Shown in pieces: positions 53,764-61,564 of a stretch of 64,000 bases of DNA. The position numbers and the translations under genes are program-made. The notes beneath the pieces are model-generated. The model saw only the letters and a program-made list of their open reading frames with translations, searched no databases and was not told the DNA's origin. Each line of letters opens with the position of its first letter. The stretch's first letter is position 1. Origin of the DNA: Croceicoccus sp. YJ47 (GTDB lineage Bacteria; Pseudomonadota; Alphaproteobacteria; Sphingomonadales; Sphingomonadaceae); assembly GCF_016745095.1 (NCBI RefSeq), contig NZ_CP067087.1, forward strand, positions 1,972,501-2,036,500, given 5' to 3'.

Positions 53764-54636
53764 TCAGCAGTCGGTGCGGGCGAAGTTCGCGTTCTGGCCG
53801 CTGGCGAGCGGCCGCTGCGTGCCGCCCTTGTCGGTGTTTTCGACCGACGCCTTCAGCGTGTCATGATCGCTGCGCAGCTGGTTGAAGCTGGCGGTGAGAT
53901 CCTTCCCCTGCTGTTCGACCGCGGCGGCGAGCTTGTTCACGCCATTGGCGAGCGCATTGAACGCGGCGATATTGTCGTTCGCGGGTTCGGGGACTTCCGG
54001 CTCTTCCTTTTCCGTCGGCGCAGGGTGTCCGGCGAAGAACTGTTTCATGGACGCGAACAAGCCCTTTGCCTCGGCGAGCAGCGCCGTCGTTTCGGCAGGG
54101 TCGTTTTTGCCATCGGAGAATTCCAGCCCGGTGACCGCATGGGCGGCGGAGAAGAAATTGCCCTTTTCGACCTTGCGCTCCGCAAAGGGGTTGGTCGACG
54201 CCTTCGCCGCGAACTGCATGACCTCGGTGCCGAGCGAGGCCGGGCTGTCGGTGACGGCGAGACCCTGAAGATAGGCCTTCCCGGTGCCGGCGAAGTTGGG
54301 GTTGAGTTCGACCGAGCTGAAAAGTTTCTGACCCTTGCCATTCAATTCGATCAGCGTGTCGAGCGCGTCGACCTGGGCGAACAGGCCGAGCTTCGTTTCG
54401 GTCTTGCCGCCCAGCTGGATCTCGACATCGCGGGTCTCGAGCGCGACGACGTCACCATAGGCATTGAAGGGCGCGTCGGCGGAAAAGCCGCGGATGTGTT
54501 CCATGTTGATCCGCGCCGTGTAGGTTTTCGGATCGTAGGTCTCGGCCATTTCTTCGAGCGCGCCGCGATCGAGCGTGCGGCCATCGCAGGTGGCGCCTTC
54601 GACGGCGATGCAGAAGAATTTCGAACGCTTGGGCAT
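53764..54636 (-). CDS. O: Capsid scaffold/protease O
   Basis: 290 residues from the ATG at 54636. KRSKFFCIAVEGATCDGRTL at the start, then EMAETYDPKTYTARINMEHI, NPNFAGTGKAYLQGLAVTDS and PASLGTEVMQF follow the P2 gpO pattern; the protein ends ARTDC, like MTNC in P2. The catalytic His/Asp/Ser triad lies in the N-terminal protease part (His in NMEHI). The longer open frame to 54738 adds a region without homology. It is transcribed away from P. Confidence 0.9.
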   Translation of the reverse strand: MPKRSKFFCIAVEGATCDGRTLDRGALEEMAETYDPKTYTARINMEHIRGFSADAPFNAYGDVVALETRDVEIQLGGKTETKLGLFAQVDALDTLIELNGKGQKLFSSVELNPNFAGTGKAYLQGLAVTDSPASLGTEVMQFAAKASTNPFAERKVEKGNFFSAAHAVTGLEFSDGKNDPAETTALLAEAKGLFASMKQFFAGHPAPTEKEEPEVPEPANDNIAAFNALANGVNKLAAAVEQQGKDLTASFNQLRSDHDTLKASVENTDKGGTQRPLASGQNANFARTDC

Positions 54637-54782
54637 GATGGTCGCGGGCTCCATTGTCAGGTGAGCTTCGACGCCCAAGGACGAGAAAGGCGCCGAAGCT
54701 CGGGATCGGCAGGCGGGCACGCGCCTTGCCGAATTCATCGGCCCCGAAAGGGCACCGAAGCGGGCCGCGGTTCAAGCGGCGG

Positions 54783-54809
54783 GTGTTGTAAACCGGGCGG
54801 TTACAACAA
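54783..54809. promoter_or_regulatory. Ogr-type dyad between the divergent O and P operons
   Basis: GTGTTGTA-N11-TACAACAA, one mismatch from the copies at 36706 and 46581, centred at 54796. The ATG of P is 57 bp to the right. To the left, a minus-strand ATG at 54738 is 58 bp away, so a symmetrical site may serve both directions. A -10-like GTTAGCT (54839-54845) precedes P. Confidence 0.75.
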
Positions 54810-54852
54810 GAGGAGCGCGCATGGCGGGCGGCTGTGCGGTTAGCTGGCGCCC

Positions 54853-56685
54853 ATGTTGCTCGCCCCTCTCGATCGACCCGCCTATGCCGACGTGCGCCGT
54901 GAGGCGCGCTCTCTCTATTGGCGCGGGTGGGGCATCACCGACATCGTCGACGAACTCGATCGGCTCGGAGTTCGCGGCGAGGATGGCAAGCCGGTGCCGC
55001 GTCCGACGATCGCGAGCTGGGCCAAGCGCGAGAAGTGGAAGGAAGCGCCGCCGCTCCGCGCTGCCGAGGAATCGGTGCTGGTCCGGTACCAGATGCTGGT
55101 CGCCAAAGACGAGAAGAGCGGGAAGGACTTCAAGGAGATCGACCTGCTCGGCCGCCAGATCGAGCGGTTCGAACGATGCCGCCGCTATCGCGACAGCGGG
55201 AACGAGGCCGATCTCAATCCGAAGGTCGCCAATCGCAATGCCGGGCCGAAGAAGGCGAAGCGGCCGAACCTGATCGATGCCGACATGGCCGCGCAGCTGA
55301 AAGCCGCGTTCGAAGAGGAATGCTTCGGGTACCAGGGCACATGGTGGGCCAATGCCAATCAGCGCACCCGGTTCATCCTGAAGAGCCGCCAGATCGGCGC
55401 GACCTGGTATTTCGCGCGCGAAGCCTTGATCGACGCGCTCGACACCGGGCGCAACCAGATCTTCCTGTCGGCCTCGCGCCGGCAGGCCGAGATCTTCCGC
55501 CGCTATATCATCGAGTTCGTGTTCCGCGTCACCGGCGTCACGCTGAAAGGCGAGCACATGCTCATCGATCGCGGCGATGACGAGGACGGCAAGCCGCTGG
55601 AACGGCCGACGCTGTTCTTCCTCGGCGCGAACTATCGCACCGCGCAGGGCGAGCACGGTAATTTCTATTACGACGAGTGTTTCTGGGCGCAGGATTTCGA
55701 GCGCATCGACGAAGTCGCCAGCGGCATGGCCAGCCAGAAGCGGTATCGTGAGACCTATTTTTCGACGCCCTCGAGCACCGGGCACGGCGCCTATCGCAAA
55801 TGGTCGGGCGAATGGTTCAACGAGGGCAAGCCCAAGAAGGACTGGACGAAGATCGAGGCCTATTCGGCCGACGATCTGCGCGACGGCGTGTTGTGCGCCG
55901 ATGGGATCTGGCGGCAGCGCGTCACGATCGAGGACGCGGCGGCCAGCGGATGTGACCTGTTCGACATTGCAGATCTGCGCCGGCGTAAGTCGCCCGACGT
56001 CTTCGCCAATCTCTATCTGTGCGAATTCGTCGACGATGCGCAATCGGCCTTTCCGATGGCGCTGCTTAACCGTTGCCGCGTCGATGCCGACGACAAGTGG
56101 CGCGATTTCGATCCCTATGGTCTGCGCCCGTTCGGGGATGGCGAGGTGGCGATCGGTTACGACCCGCAGGAAAGCGCGCAGGGCGACGATGCCGCGCTCG
56201 TCGTGATCGCCCTGCCGACGAAAAAGGGCGCGCCGTTCCGCGTTCTCGACAAGCGGCGGCTGCGCGGTGATTTCGAGCTGCAGGCCGCCGCGATCGAGGA
56301 CATGATGGGCCGCTATAACGTGGTCGACATCGGCATCGATACGACCGGCGTCGGCGCCGCGGTGCTTCAGCTGATCCGGCTAAAGTTCCCGGCGGCGCGC
56401 GGCATCCAGTATTCCGCCCAGGTGAAGAACCTCATGGTGCTGAAGGCGAAGAACGTCATCCGAGCCGGCCGCCTCGAGTTCGATGCGGGCGATAAGGACA
56501 TCACCGCCAGCTTCCTGTCGATCCGGCCGCAGCTGACGAAGTCGGGCCAGCAGCTGACCTATGTCGCATCCCGGAGCGAGGACACCGGCCATGCCGATGT
56601 CGCGTGGGCGGTGATGCACGTCCTTTTCAACGAACCGCTCGACGGCGACGCCGCGGGCCAGAAATCCACGATGGAGATTTTTTGA
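54853..56685 (+). CDS. P: Large terminase subunit P (ATPase)
   Basis: 610 residues. DVRREARSLYWRGWGITDIV is the terminase N-terminal helix-turn-helix. FILKSRQIGATWYFAREALI (about residue 174) is the Walker-A-type region, and GNFYYDECFWAQD (Asp near 272) the Walker B. The C-terminal nuclease-like fold has IGYDPQESAQGDDAALVVIA. No Shine-Dalgarno precedes the ATG; GTTAGCTGGCGCCC runs straight into it. It is followed by Q with a one-base overlap. Confidence 0.92.
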   Translation: MLLAPLDRPAYADVRREARSLYWRGWGITDIVDELDRLGVRGEDGKPVPRPTIASWAKREKWKEAPPLRAAEESVLVRYQMLVAKDEKSGKDFKEIDLLGRQIERFERCRRYRDSGNEADLNPKVANRNAGPKKAKRPNLIDADMAAQLKAAFEEECFGYQGTWWANANQRTRFILKSRQIGATWYFAREALIDALDTGRNQIFLSASRRQAEIFRRYIIEFVFRVTGVTLKGEHMLIDRGDDEDGKPLERPTLFFLGANYRTAQGEHGNFYYDECFWAQDFERIDEVASGMASQKRYRETYFSTPSSTGHGAYRKWSGEWFNEGKPKKDWTKIEAYSADDLRDGVLCADGIWRQRVTIEDAAASGCDLFDIADLRRRKSPDVFANLYLCEFVDDAQSAFPMALLNRCRVDADDKWRDFDPYGLRPFGDGEVAIGYDPQESAQGDDAALVVIALPTKKGAPFRVLDKRRLRGDFELQAAAIEDMMGRYNVVDIGIDTTGVGAAVLQLIRLKFPAARGIQYSAQVKNLMVLKAKNVIRAGRLEFDAGDKDITASFLSIRPQLTKSGQQLTYVASRSEDTGHADVAWAVMHVLFNEPLDGDAAGQKSTMEIF

Positions 56686-57746
56686 TGGCGCAGCCTGTCA
56701 CGATTTACGATGCGCAGGGCCAGGCGATGGAGCGGGCGGCCGCGACGGCGACGATCGACCAGGACGGCAAGCGCGGCGTCACCGCCTTCAGCTTTGGCGA
56801 GCCGGAGCCGGTTCTCGATCGATCCAGCATGCTCGGCTATATCGAAAGCGTCACGAATGGCCGGTGGTACGTGCCGCCGGTGTCGCAATGCGGCCTTGCG
56901 CGCGCATTCGACATGCCGGGGCCGCACGCGAGCTGCATCCGGCTGAAGGTGAACCTGCTGGTGAAGCACTTCGTCCCGTCGCGCTGGCTCGACCGCGCGA
57001 ACTTTCGCAAATGGGCGCTCGACTTCCTCAGCCTCGGCAATGGCTATCTCGAGCTCCGCGACAATCTCGCCGGGCGCCCGATGCAGTTGCGCCATGCGCT
57101 GGCACGCTACATGCGGCGCGGCGTCGACGAGGGGCACTTCTTCTTCGTGCCGGGTTGGCGCCAGGAACATGCGTTCGAACCGGGCCACGTTCACCAGCTG
57201 CTGCAGGAACATCCGGCGCAGGAGATCTATGGCGTGCCGGAATTCTTCGGGGCGCTGCAGGCCGGGCTCCTCGGCGAGGCCGCGACCCTGTTCCGGCGCC
57301 GCTATTATCTCAACGGGAGCCACGCGGGCTTCATCTTCTATGCCTCGGGCGCGGGGATGAGCAACGAGGACGCCGACCAGGTGCGTGAGGCGCTTCGGCA
57401 ATCGAAGGGGCCGGGCAATTTCCGCAACCTGTTCCTGCATGCGCCGGCGGGCGGCAAAGACGATGTGAAGATCATACCGATCAGCGAGGTCGCCGCGAAG
57501 GACGAATTCCTGAATGTGAAGCGCGTGAGCCGCGATGAAATGCTGGCGGCCCATCGCACGCCGCCCCAGCTCGTCGCGATCATTCCCGAAAACAATGGCG
57601 GGTTTGGCGATGTGCAGAAGGCGCTCGACGTCTTCATGCTCAATGAGATCGAGCCGCTTATGTCGCGCATGATGGAGGTGAACGACTGGGTCGGGCTGAC
57701 GGCGGTGGATTTCACGCCTTATGCTCCGCCATCGGCCGCTGCCTAG
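56685..57746 (+). CDS. Q: Portal protein Q
   Basis: 353 residues from the ATG at 56685, sharing one base with the P stop. It has portal hallmarks GPHASCIRLKVNLLVKHFVP, GVPEFFGALQAGLLGEAATL and AHRTPPQLVAIIPENNGGFG. It forms the dodecameric ring for DNA entry. It ends 6 bp before a perfect 17-bp stem. Confidence 0.92.
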   Translation: MAQPVTIYDAQGQAMERAAATATIDQDGKRGVTAFSFGEPEPVLDRSSMLGYIESVTNGRWYVPPVSQCGLARAFDMPGPHASCIRLKVNLLVKHFVPSRWLDRANFRKWALDFLSLGNGYLELRDNLAGRPMQLRHALARYMRRGVDEGHFFFVPGWRQEHAFEPGHVHQLLQEHPAQEIYGVPEFFGALQAGLLGEAATLFRRRYYLNGSHAGFIFYASGAGMSNEDADQVREALRQSKGPGNFRNLFLHAPAGGKDDVKIIPISEVAAKDEFLNVKRVSRDEMLAAHRTPPQLVAIIPENNGGFGDVQKALDVFMLNEIEPLMSRMMEVNDWVGLTAVDFTPYAPPSAAA

Positions 57747-57752
57747 CCGATA

Positions 57753-57796
57753 GGGTGGACTAGTTCCGGGCTGTACGCGCCGGAACTAGTCCACCC
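57753..57796. terminator. Perfect 17-bp inverted repeat after the portal gene
   Basis: GGGTGGACTAGTTCCGG (57753-57769), a 10-nt loop, and its exact complement (57780-57796). It follows the P-Q operon, so a terminator is the likely reading. There is no U-tract after either arm, and arms this long and exact could also be a protein or recombinase site. Confidence 0.65.
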
Positions 57797-57876
57797 GGCT
57801 TGCAGATCGAAGGGTTTTGCCCAGCGTTGCGGCGCGACACCTTCCCGGCTTGTTCTCATTTCGTTCTATAGGACGG

Positions 57877-58101
57877 ATGAGCAGCAAGCACTTCCGAACC
57901 ATCCACGATTTTTCCAGGCACGGATACGATGTCGAGCTGCGCTGCAGTTGCGGCCATCGCGCCATGCTGTCAGGCCGCGCGGTCGTCACGCGGTTCCATG
58001 AGATGCGCTGGCCGATCGGCCTGGAGGGCGCGGCAGAACGATTTCGATGCAGCGTGTGTGGGAGCCTACCGCAATCCATCGGGCCGCTCGCGCGAGACTG
58101 A
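57877..58101 (+). CDS. Zinc-ribbon phage protein
   Basis: 74 residues from the ATG at 57877. Its body reads HDFSRHGYDVELRCSCGHRA and ERFRCSVCGSLPQS, so two CxC/CxxC knuckles form a zinc ribbon. It follows the packaging operon after the perfect stem and is transcribed towards the next gene, which runs the opposite way. No function known. Confidence 0.65.
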   Translation: MSSKHFRTIHDFSRHGYDVELRCSCGHRAMLSGRAVVTRFHEMRWPIGLEGAAERFRCSVCGSLPQSIGPLARD

Positions 58102-58231
58102 GCCCGTCAGCACCTCACTGCCACCCGGAGCGCCGGGCTTGCCCCCACGCCTCGCCTGCAGGCTTTTTGCCCCGGTTTTGATGCAAATGGTTGGGCGAGC
58201 TTCGCCGCAGTTTCGCTGGGCAGCTATGCTA

Positions 58232-58627
58232 TCAGGCAGCTGTGGCTCGTGTTGCGATATGATGCACGAAACGGCTAACCGAGCCATGGCGGCCGCCGGA
58301 GGGCTCTGGCGGAGTGGGAGGTTCAAGATCGGCGGCGTTCAAACCGCCCAGATTGAGAGGATCGTTGCCGCCGCGTGTCAGTGTCGAGAGCGGCTCATTC
58401 ATAGATCGCGCGGCCACGAAATATCCCGTTCCTCGGCAGATCGTCAGTCGGCAAGTGCATGTCTGGCCGATCAAAGAAAACTCGCCGCCGCGCACTCGAT
58501 ATAGGGCCAGAAGATCCGCGTCGAAGAAGTGACCGCAATCAATGCAGCCGACGCGCAAGATTATGTTGTTCTCGATCATCTGTTGGAGAGTTCGATAAGC
58601 GACTGGCCAGATACGAATTTGCCCCAT
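58232..58627 (-). CDS. Cysteine-containing phage protein, unknown
   Basis: 131 residues. LRVGCIDCGHFFDADLLALY and QTCTCRLTICRGTGYF carry two metal-ligand pairs, which suggests a small zinc-binding core. The N-terminus has RTLQQMIENNI. It is convergent with the 74-residue zinc-ribbon gene. Homologues may accompany it in related prophages, but none is recognised. The ATG choice is uncertain. Confidence 0.55.
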   Translation of the reverse strand: MGQIRIWPVAYRTLQQMIENNIILRVGCIDCGHFFDADLLALYRVRGGEFSLIGQTCTCRLTICRGTGYFVAARSMNEPLSTLTRGGNDPLNLGGLNAADLEPPTPPEPSGGRHGSVSRFVHHIATRATAA

Positions 58628-58764
58628 GTCCTAACTATAGCGATGCGAACAAATGGTGAAAGTGCTTTGTGGCAGAAGTCTAGGAATGAGGAAGGCGCGC
58701 GATGCGAATTGCGAGACCGTTATGACTGGCACGGCCTTTGCCCCCCTTGGCCCTCGCCAAGCAT

Positions 58765-58893
58765 CGGAGCGGCGCAAGCCGCTCCGTCCGACGGTGCGGC
58801 CGTCGGTGATTTCCAGATTTGTTCGAACGTTTCGGGGCCGGTCAGTAAAGATATTGGGCGCAGCCCGCGCATGAGAAGGCGAAGCCTTCTCAT
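58765..58893. terminator. Two hairpins between replication gene and small zinc genes
   Basis: CGGAGCGGC-gcaa-GCCGCTCCG (58765-58786) and ATGAGAAGGC-gaa-GCCTTCTCAT (58871-58893). The second lies directly beyond the stop of the replication protein (minus strand) and is followed on the plus strand by TCCTTT. They fit terminators or an origin-associated structure. No coding gene is seen in 58628-58898. Confidence 0.55.
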
Positions 58894-58898
58894 TCCTT

Positions 58899-59744
58899 TC
58901 ATGGATCAGAATGATCCCCCGGTTTCTCCGTCACTGAAGGATTCGCGGTCACGGCATCACGGGCGTCGAGCGCGCGGGCAACATTGGCCAGAACGTCGCC
59001 GTTCTTCGTCGCGCCGAACGCTGCTTGCCAGTCCGCGGCGGTCATGCTTGCCGCGATCCGGTCCAGTTCCGCCCTGTCGGCCGCTACACGGTCCTGCGCG
59101 CACGCTGGCGTCGGCGCAGGCCGAAGGAGCCGGCCGAGCCAGTTACGCATTTGTTCGGGCACGAGCAGGGCGTAGGCATTGCTGATCTGCCTGACTTGCG
59201 GGCCGTCGGGTTCGGGGTTCTCGATCGGTTCGCTGCGCCGCATCCAGCGCAGGAAGCCGCATTCGCGAAGCCGGACGAGGGCGCGGTGGGTTGCGGAATA
59301 TGATCGTCCGATTGCGTCGGCGATCGTCGCGATGGCAGGTTCGAGGCGCCCGGTTGCATAGTCGACGATGCCGAACATGTATTCGAGCACCTCGAGGCCG
59401 ACATGGCCGATGACGCCGTTCTCGCTGCCAGGCAGTTTCTCCCGCCGCTTGAGTCGCGAGGCAAATTCGAGTTCGCGCGCACGCTTCAACAGCGCCCGCG
59501 TCCAGCGTGCCCCGCCTCGCTTCGTGCCATCGTGAATCGGTCGCCAGAGGCGGTCCTCCATCTGACCGCGGGAATAGCTGTTGCGCCAGACGGGCTCGCC
59601 GCTGCGCGGGCTGTCGCCCCGGCCGAGCCGTGCGCGCACCTTGCGATCCAGTTTGACGCCGACGATCTGCGCCGCGATCGCGCCGAAGCTCGTGACGTTG
59701 TCACTGCCACCCGAAAGCTTGTCGCCGAAAACCGAGGCCGTCAT
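58899..59744 (-). CDS. Winged-helix replication initiator-like protein
   Basis: 281 residues. The centre (TGRLEPAIATIADAIGRSYS then ATHRALVRLRECGFLRWMRR) is a winged helix as in plasmid/phage replication proteins, where it contacts DNA. The N-terminal ~80 residues (DRLWRPIHDGTKRGGARWTR) and a disordered Ala-rich tail flank it. It takes the place of P2 gene A, whose HUH nicking motif is absent here. A 19-bp gap separates it from the integrase. Confidence 0.65.
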   Translation of the reverse strand: MTASVFGDKLSGGSDNVTSFGAIAAQIVGVKLDRKVRARLGRGDSPRSGEPVWRNSYSRGQMEDRLWRPIHDGTKRGGARWTRALLKRARELEFASRLKRREKLPGSENGVIGHVGLEVLEYMFGIVDYATGRLEPAIATIADAIGRSYSATHRALVRLRECGFLRWMRRSEPIENPEPDGPQVRQISNAYALLVPEQMRNWLGRLLRPAPTPACAQDRVAADRAELDRIAASMTAADWQAAFGATKNGDVLANVARALDARDAVTANPSVTEKPGDHSDP

Positions 59745-59763
59745 GCGCGGCCTCCGATCCGCG

Positions 59764-61029
59764 CTAGTTGCGCGGTCCCATAAGAAGCTTTTCGGGTGCG
59801 GGCATGCCTTCCATCAGCAAATCGGCCCATTCCTGCGCGATGCGCCGGCGCGTCGGCATATACGCCGCGCGGTTGTAGATCGCTTCGACTCCGCGCGGCT
59901 GGTGAGCAAGCATGAGATCGATGATCGCCCGGTCGCCGGGCCGATCGAACTCCGCCGCGCGTTCGTTCATGATCGTCGAGAAGGTCGACCGCCAACCATG
60001 CGGAACGTGCTTGCGTTCGAAGCCGGGGATATGGCGATAGGCGACGTTCAGCGCATTCTCGCTGATCGGCCGATGCGAATGGCGTTGCGAGGGGAAGAGA
60101 TAGCTGCGCCGTCCGGCCAGATCGGCGGCGAGCTTGAACACCTCGACAGCCTGTCTGGACAGCGGAATAATGAAGTCGAAGGCGCTCTGCTCGCTCTCGT
60201 CCTTTTCCAGCTTCATTTTTGCCGCGGGAATGCGCCAGATCGGGTTGGCGCCGCCGATATCCTCGAACTCGGCACGCTCTGCAAATCGGATCATGCCCGG
60301 TCGGGCCGCAGTCAAAGCCAGCAGGCGGGAAGCGAGCTTCGTCGAAGGTTGCCCAGGCCGCGCCTCGACGGCGAGCAGAAATCGCCGCGCAGTCTCGACA
60401 TCCAGCAGGGCGGAATATTTGCGTTTCGGAACTGGCTTCAGCACGGCGGAAAGCGAGCTCGCCGGGTTCAGGTCGATCTGCTCCGACGCAATCGCCAGAT
60501 CGAAGATGGCCGATATTCGCCAAAGAAGGCGATGCGCGCCATCGATCGAGCCGCGATCCTGGACCGCGTCGATCGCCGACCGAATGTGCGAAGGCTTGAG
60601 TTCTCGCAACGGGATCGAGCCGAGCGATGGAAAAGCATCGGCCTCGAGGCTCTGCATGACATGGACCGCGTGCCGGGGTTTCCAGCCTTCGCTCTGCAGC
60701 CGGTGCCACCGTAGCGCCGCCTGCCGAAACGTGAATTCCGTTTCGATGCGCCCGGCCCGCCGATCGCGAATGTTCTTGCGGATCGCATCCGGATCGCGAC
60801 CTTCTCGCAGTTCGTGAAGTGCTTCGTCCCTTTTCGTCCGCGCTTCCTTCAACGATACGTTCGGATAGGGGCCGAAGGTGAGCTGCTTCTCCTTGCCACC
60901 GAATCGATATTTCAGCCGCCAGCTTTTGAAGCCTTTGGACGTGATGTAGAGGTGCAGACCGTTGCCGTCGAAAATCTTGCGGGGCTTTTCCGCTGGCTGC
61001 GCTGTGCGGCAGGCTTTGTCTGTCAGCAC
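59764..61029 (-). CDS. int: Tyrosine site-specific integrase (P4-type)
   Basis: 421 residues from the GTG at 61029. An N-terminal arm-binding DUF4102 domain (KIFDGNGLHLYITSKGFKSW then RLKYRFGGKEKQLTFGPYP) and the core SAM-like domain come first. The catalytic residues are Arg243 (LTAARPGMI), His344-x2-Arg347 (PHGWRST), His376 (LAHQPRG) and Tyr385 (AIYNRAA). It lies 156 bp from attR, with the repeated TGCCCCC boxes in between. It is transcribed away from the tRNA end. Confidence 0.93.
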   Translation of the reverse strand: MLTDKACRTAQPAEKPRKIFDGNGLHLYITSKGFKSWRLKYRFGGKEKQLTFGPYPNVSLKEARTKRDEALHELREGRDPDAIRKNIRDRRAGRIETEFTFRQAALRWHRLQSEGWKPRHAVHVMQSLEADAFPSLGSIPLRELKPSHIRSAIDAVQDRGSIDGAHRLLWRISAIFDLAIASEQIDLNPASSLSAVLKPVPKRKYSALLDVETARRFLLAVEARPGQPSTKLASRLLALTAARPGMIRFAERAEFEDIGGANPIWRIPAAKMKLEKDESEQSAFDFIIPLSRQAVEVFKLAADLAGRRSYLFPSQRHSHRPISENALNVAYRHIPGFERKHVPHGWRSTFSTIMNERAAEFDRPGDRAIIDLMLAHQPRGVEAIYNRAAYMPTRRRIAQEWADLLMEGMPAPEKLLMGPRN

Positions 61030-61031
61030 GC

Positions 61032-61073
61032 GATGCCCCCAATGCTTGGGGGCAGTGCCCCCGGAATGCCCCC
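61032..61073. repeat. Right-end TGCCCCC arm-type repeats
   Basis: TGCCCCC occurs at 61034-61040, 61056-61062 and 61067-61073, and inverted (GGGGGCA) at 61048-61054. GATGCCCCCAATGCT (61032-61046) is identical to the left-end copy at 21597-21611. Its position between int and attR fits integrase arm sites; it also overlaps the int promoter, so int may control itself. Confidence 0.65.
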
Positions 61074-61184
61074 GTAAGAAGTGGGCTTGGGTGGGTTTCG
61101 GCGCATCCGCATGAGAACGCCGATGCCGCTAAACCCAAGCTTTCGCAAGGGTCTCGGGCTTCGTTGACACCATTTGAGAAGAAG

Positions 61185-61207
61185 AAATGGTGCCCGAGGG
61201 CGGGATC
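61185..61207. repeat. attR: 3' end of intact tRNA-Phe
   Basis: The 23-bp core identical to attL (21517-21539) includes the tRNA 3' end with CCA. The 5' part of the tRNA lies on the host side, so the functional gene is rebuilt with the phage copy of the 3' end. Confidence 0.93.
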
Positions 61208-61263
61208 GAACCACCGACACTACGATTTTCAGTCGTATGCTCTACCAACTGAGCTACTCGGGC
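61188..61263 (-). tRNA. tRNA-Phe (anticodon GAA)
   Basis: 76 nt on the minus strand. The acceptor stem GCCCGAG pairs with CTCGGGC, the D-loop reads AGCTCAGTTGGTAGAGC, the anticodon arm has ACT-GAA-AAT, and the T-arm is GGTTCGATCC. CCA is encoded. It is the integration site of the prophage. Confidence 0.97.
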
Positions 61264-61429
61264 ATCGCCGTCGTGACAGCGTCACCGCGTTCGCGACCGG
61301 TCCGAAGAACCGTCCGCGACGGGAGCGCCGCCTATGGCCAAAGCTGGCCTGCCTGTCCAGCCCCAATCGCGTGGTTTTTTTATACGCGCTCTAACCATCC
61401 TCGTCGGGATCGTGCACCGGCACGTCGGC

Positions 61430-61564
61430 CTACGGGCCGGGAATGGCGTAACCATCGCCGAGCCAGTTCGCGAGGTCGCGGTCCCGGCAGCGCGATGAAC
61501 AGAACGGCGCATGGTCCGCATGGCGCGGCTTGGCGCAGATCGGGCATTTGCGGAGAGTCGTCAT
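61430..61564 (-). CDS. yacG: DNA gyrase inhibitor YacG
   Basis: 44 residues from the ATG at 61564, overlapping the stop of the upstream RNase gene (ATGA). CPICAKP and FCSSRCRDRDLANW form the four-cysteine zinc ribbon of YacG, with the usual WLGDGYAIPG end. It binds GyrB. This short gene is in the conserved infA-maf-rng-yacG set. Confidence 0.93.
   Translation of the reverse strand: MTTLRKCPICAKPRHADHAPFCSSRCRDRDLANWLGDGYAIPGP

Larger units (their letters stand above)
21517..61207. mobile_element. P2-like prophage (about 39.7 kb) in tRNA-Phe
   Basis: The element is bounded by a 23-bp direct repeat (21517-21539 and 61185-61207) covering the 3' end of tRNA-Phe. It carries a tyrosine integrase next to the intact tRNA and an AlpA-like protein at the other end. 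It has a full set of P2-type virion genes (Q, P, O, N, M, L, X, S, R, J, I, V, W, FI, FII, E/E', T, U, D), lysis genes, a CI/Cro-type switch and an Ogr late activator. Differences from P2 are fibre operon order, no gpA rolling-circle initiator, and an early operon with ParB and a GapR-like protein. Two structural genes (E and the tailspike) carry disabling lesions, so the phage may be defective. Confidence 0.95.

Noticed and set aside
58765-58786. Small hairpin as phage origin
   Set aside because: Its stem is GC-rich and short with no iterons nearby; it is listed only as a terminator-like structure.
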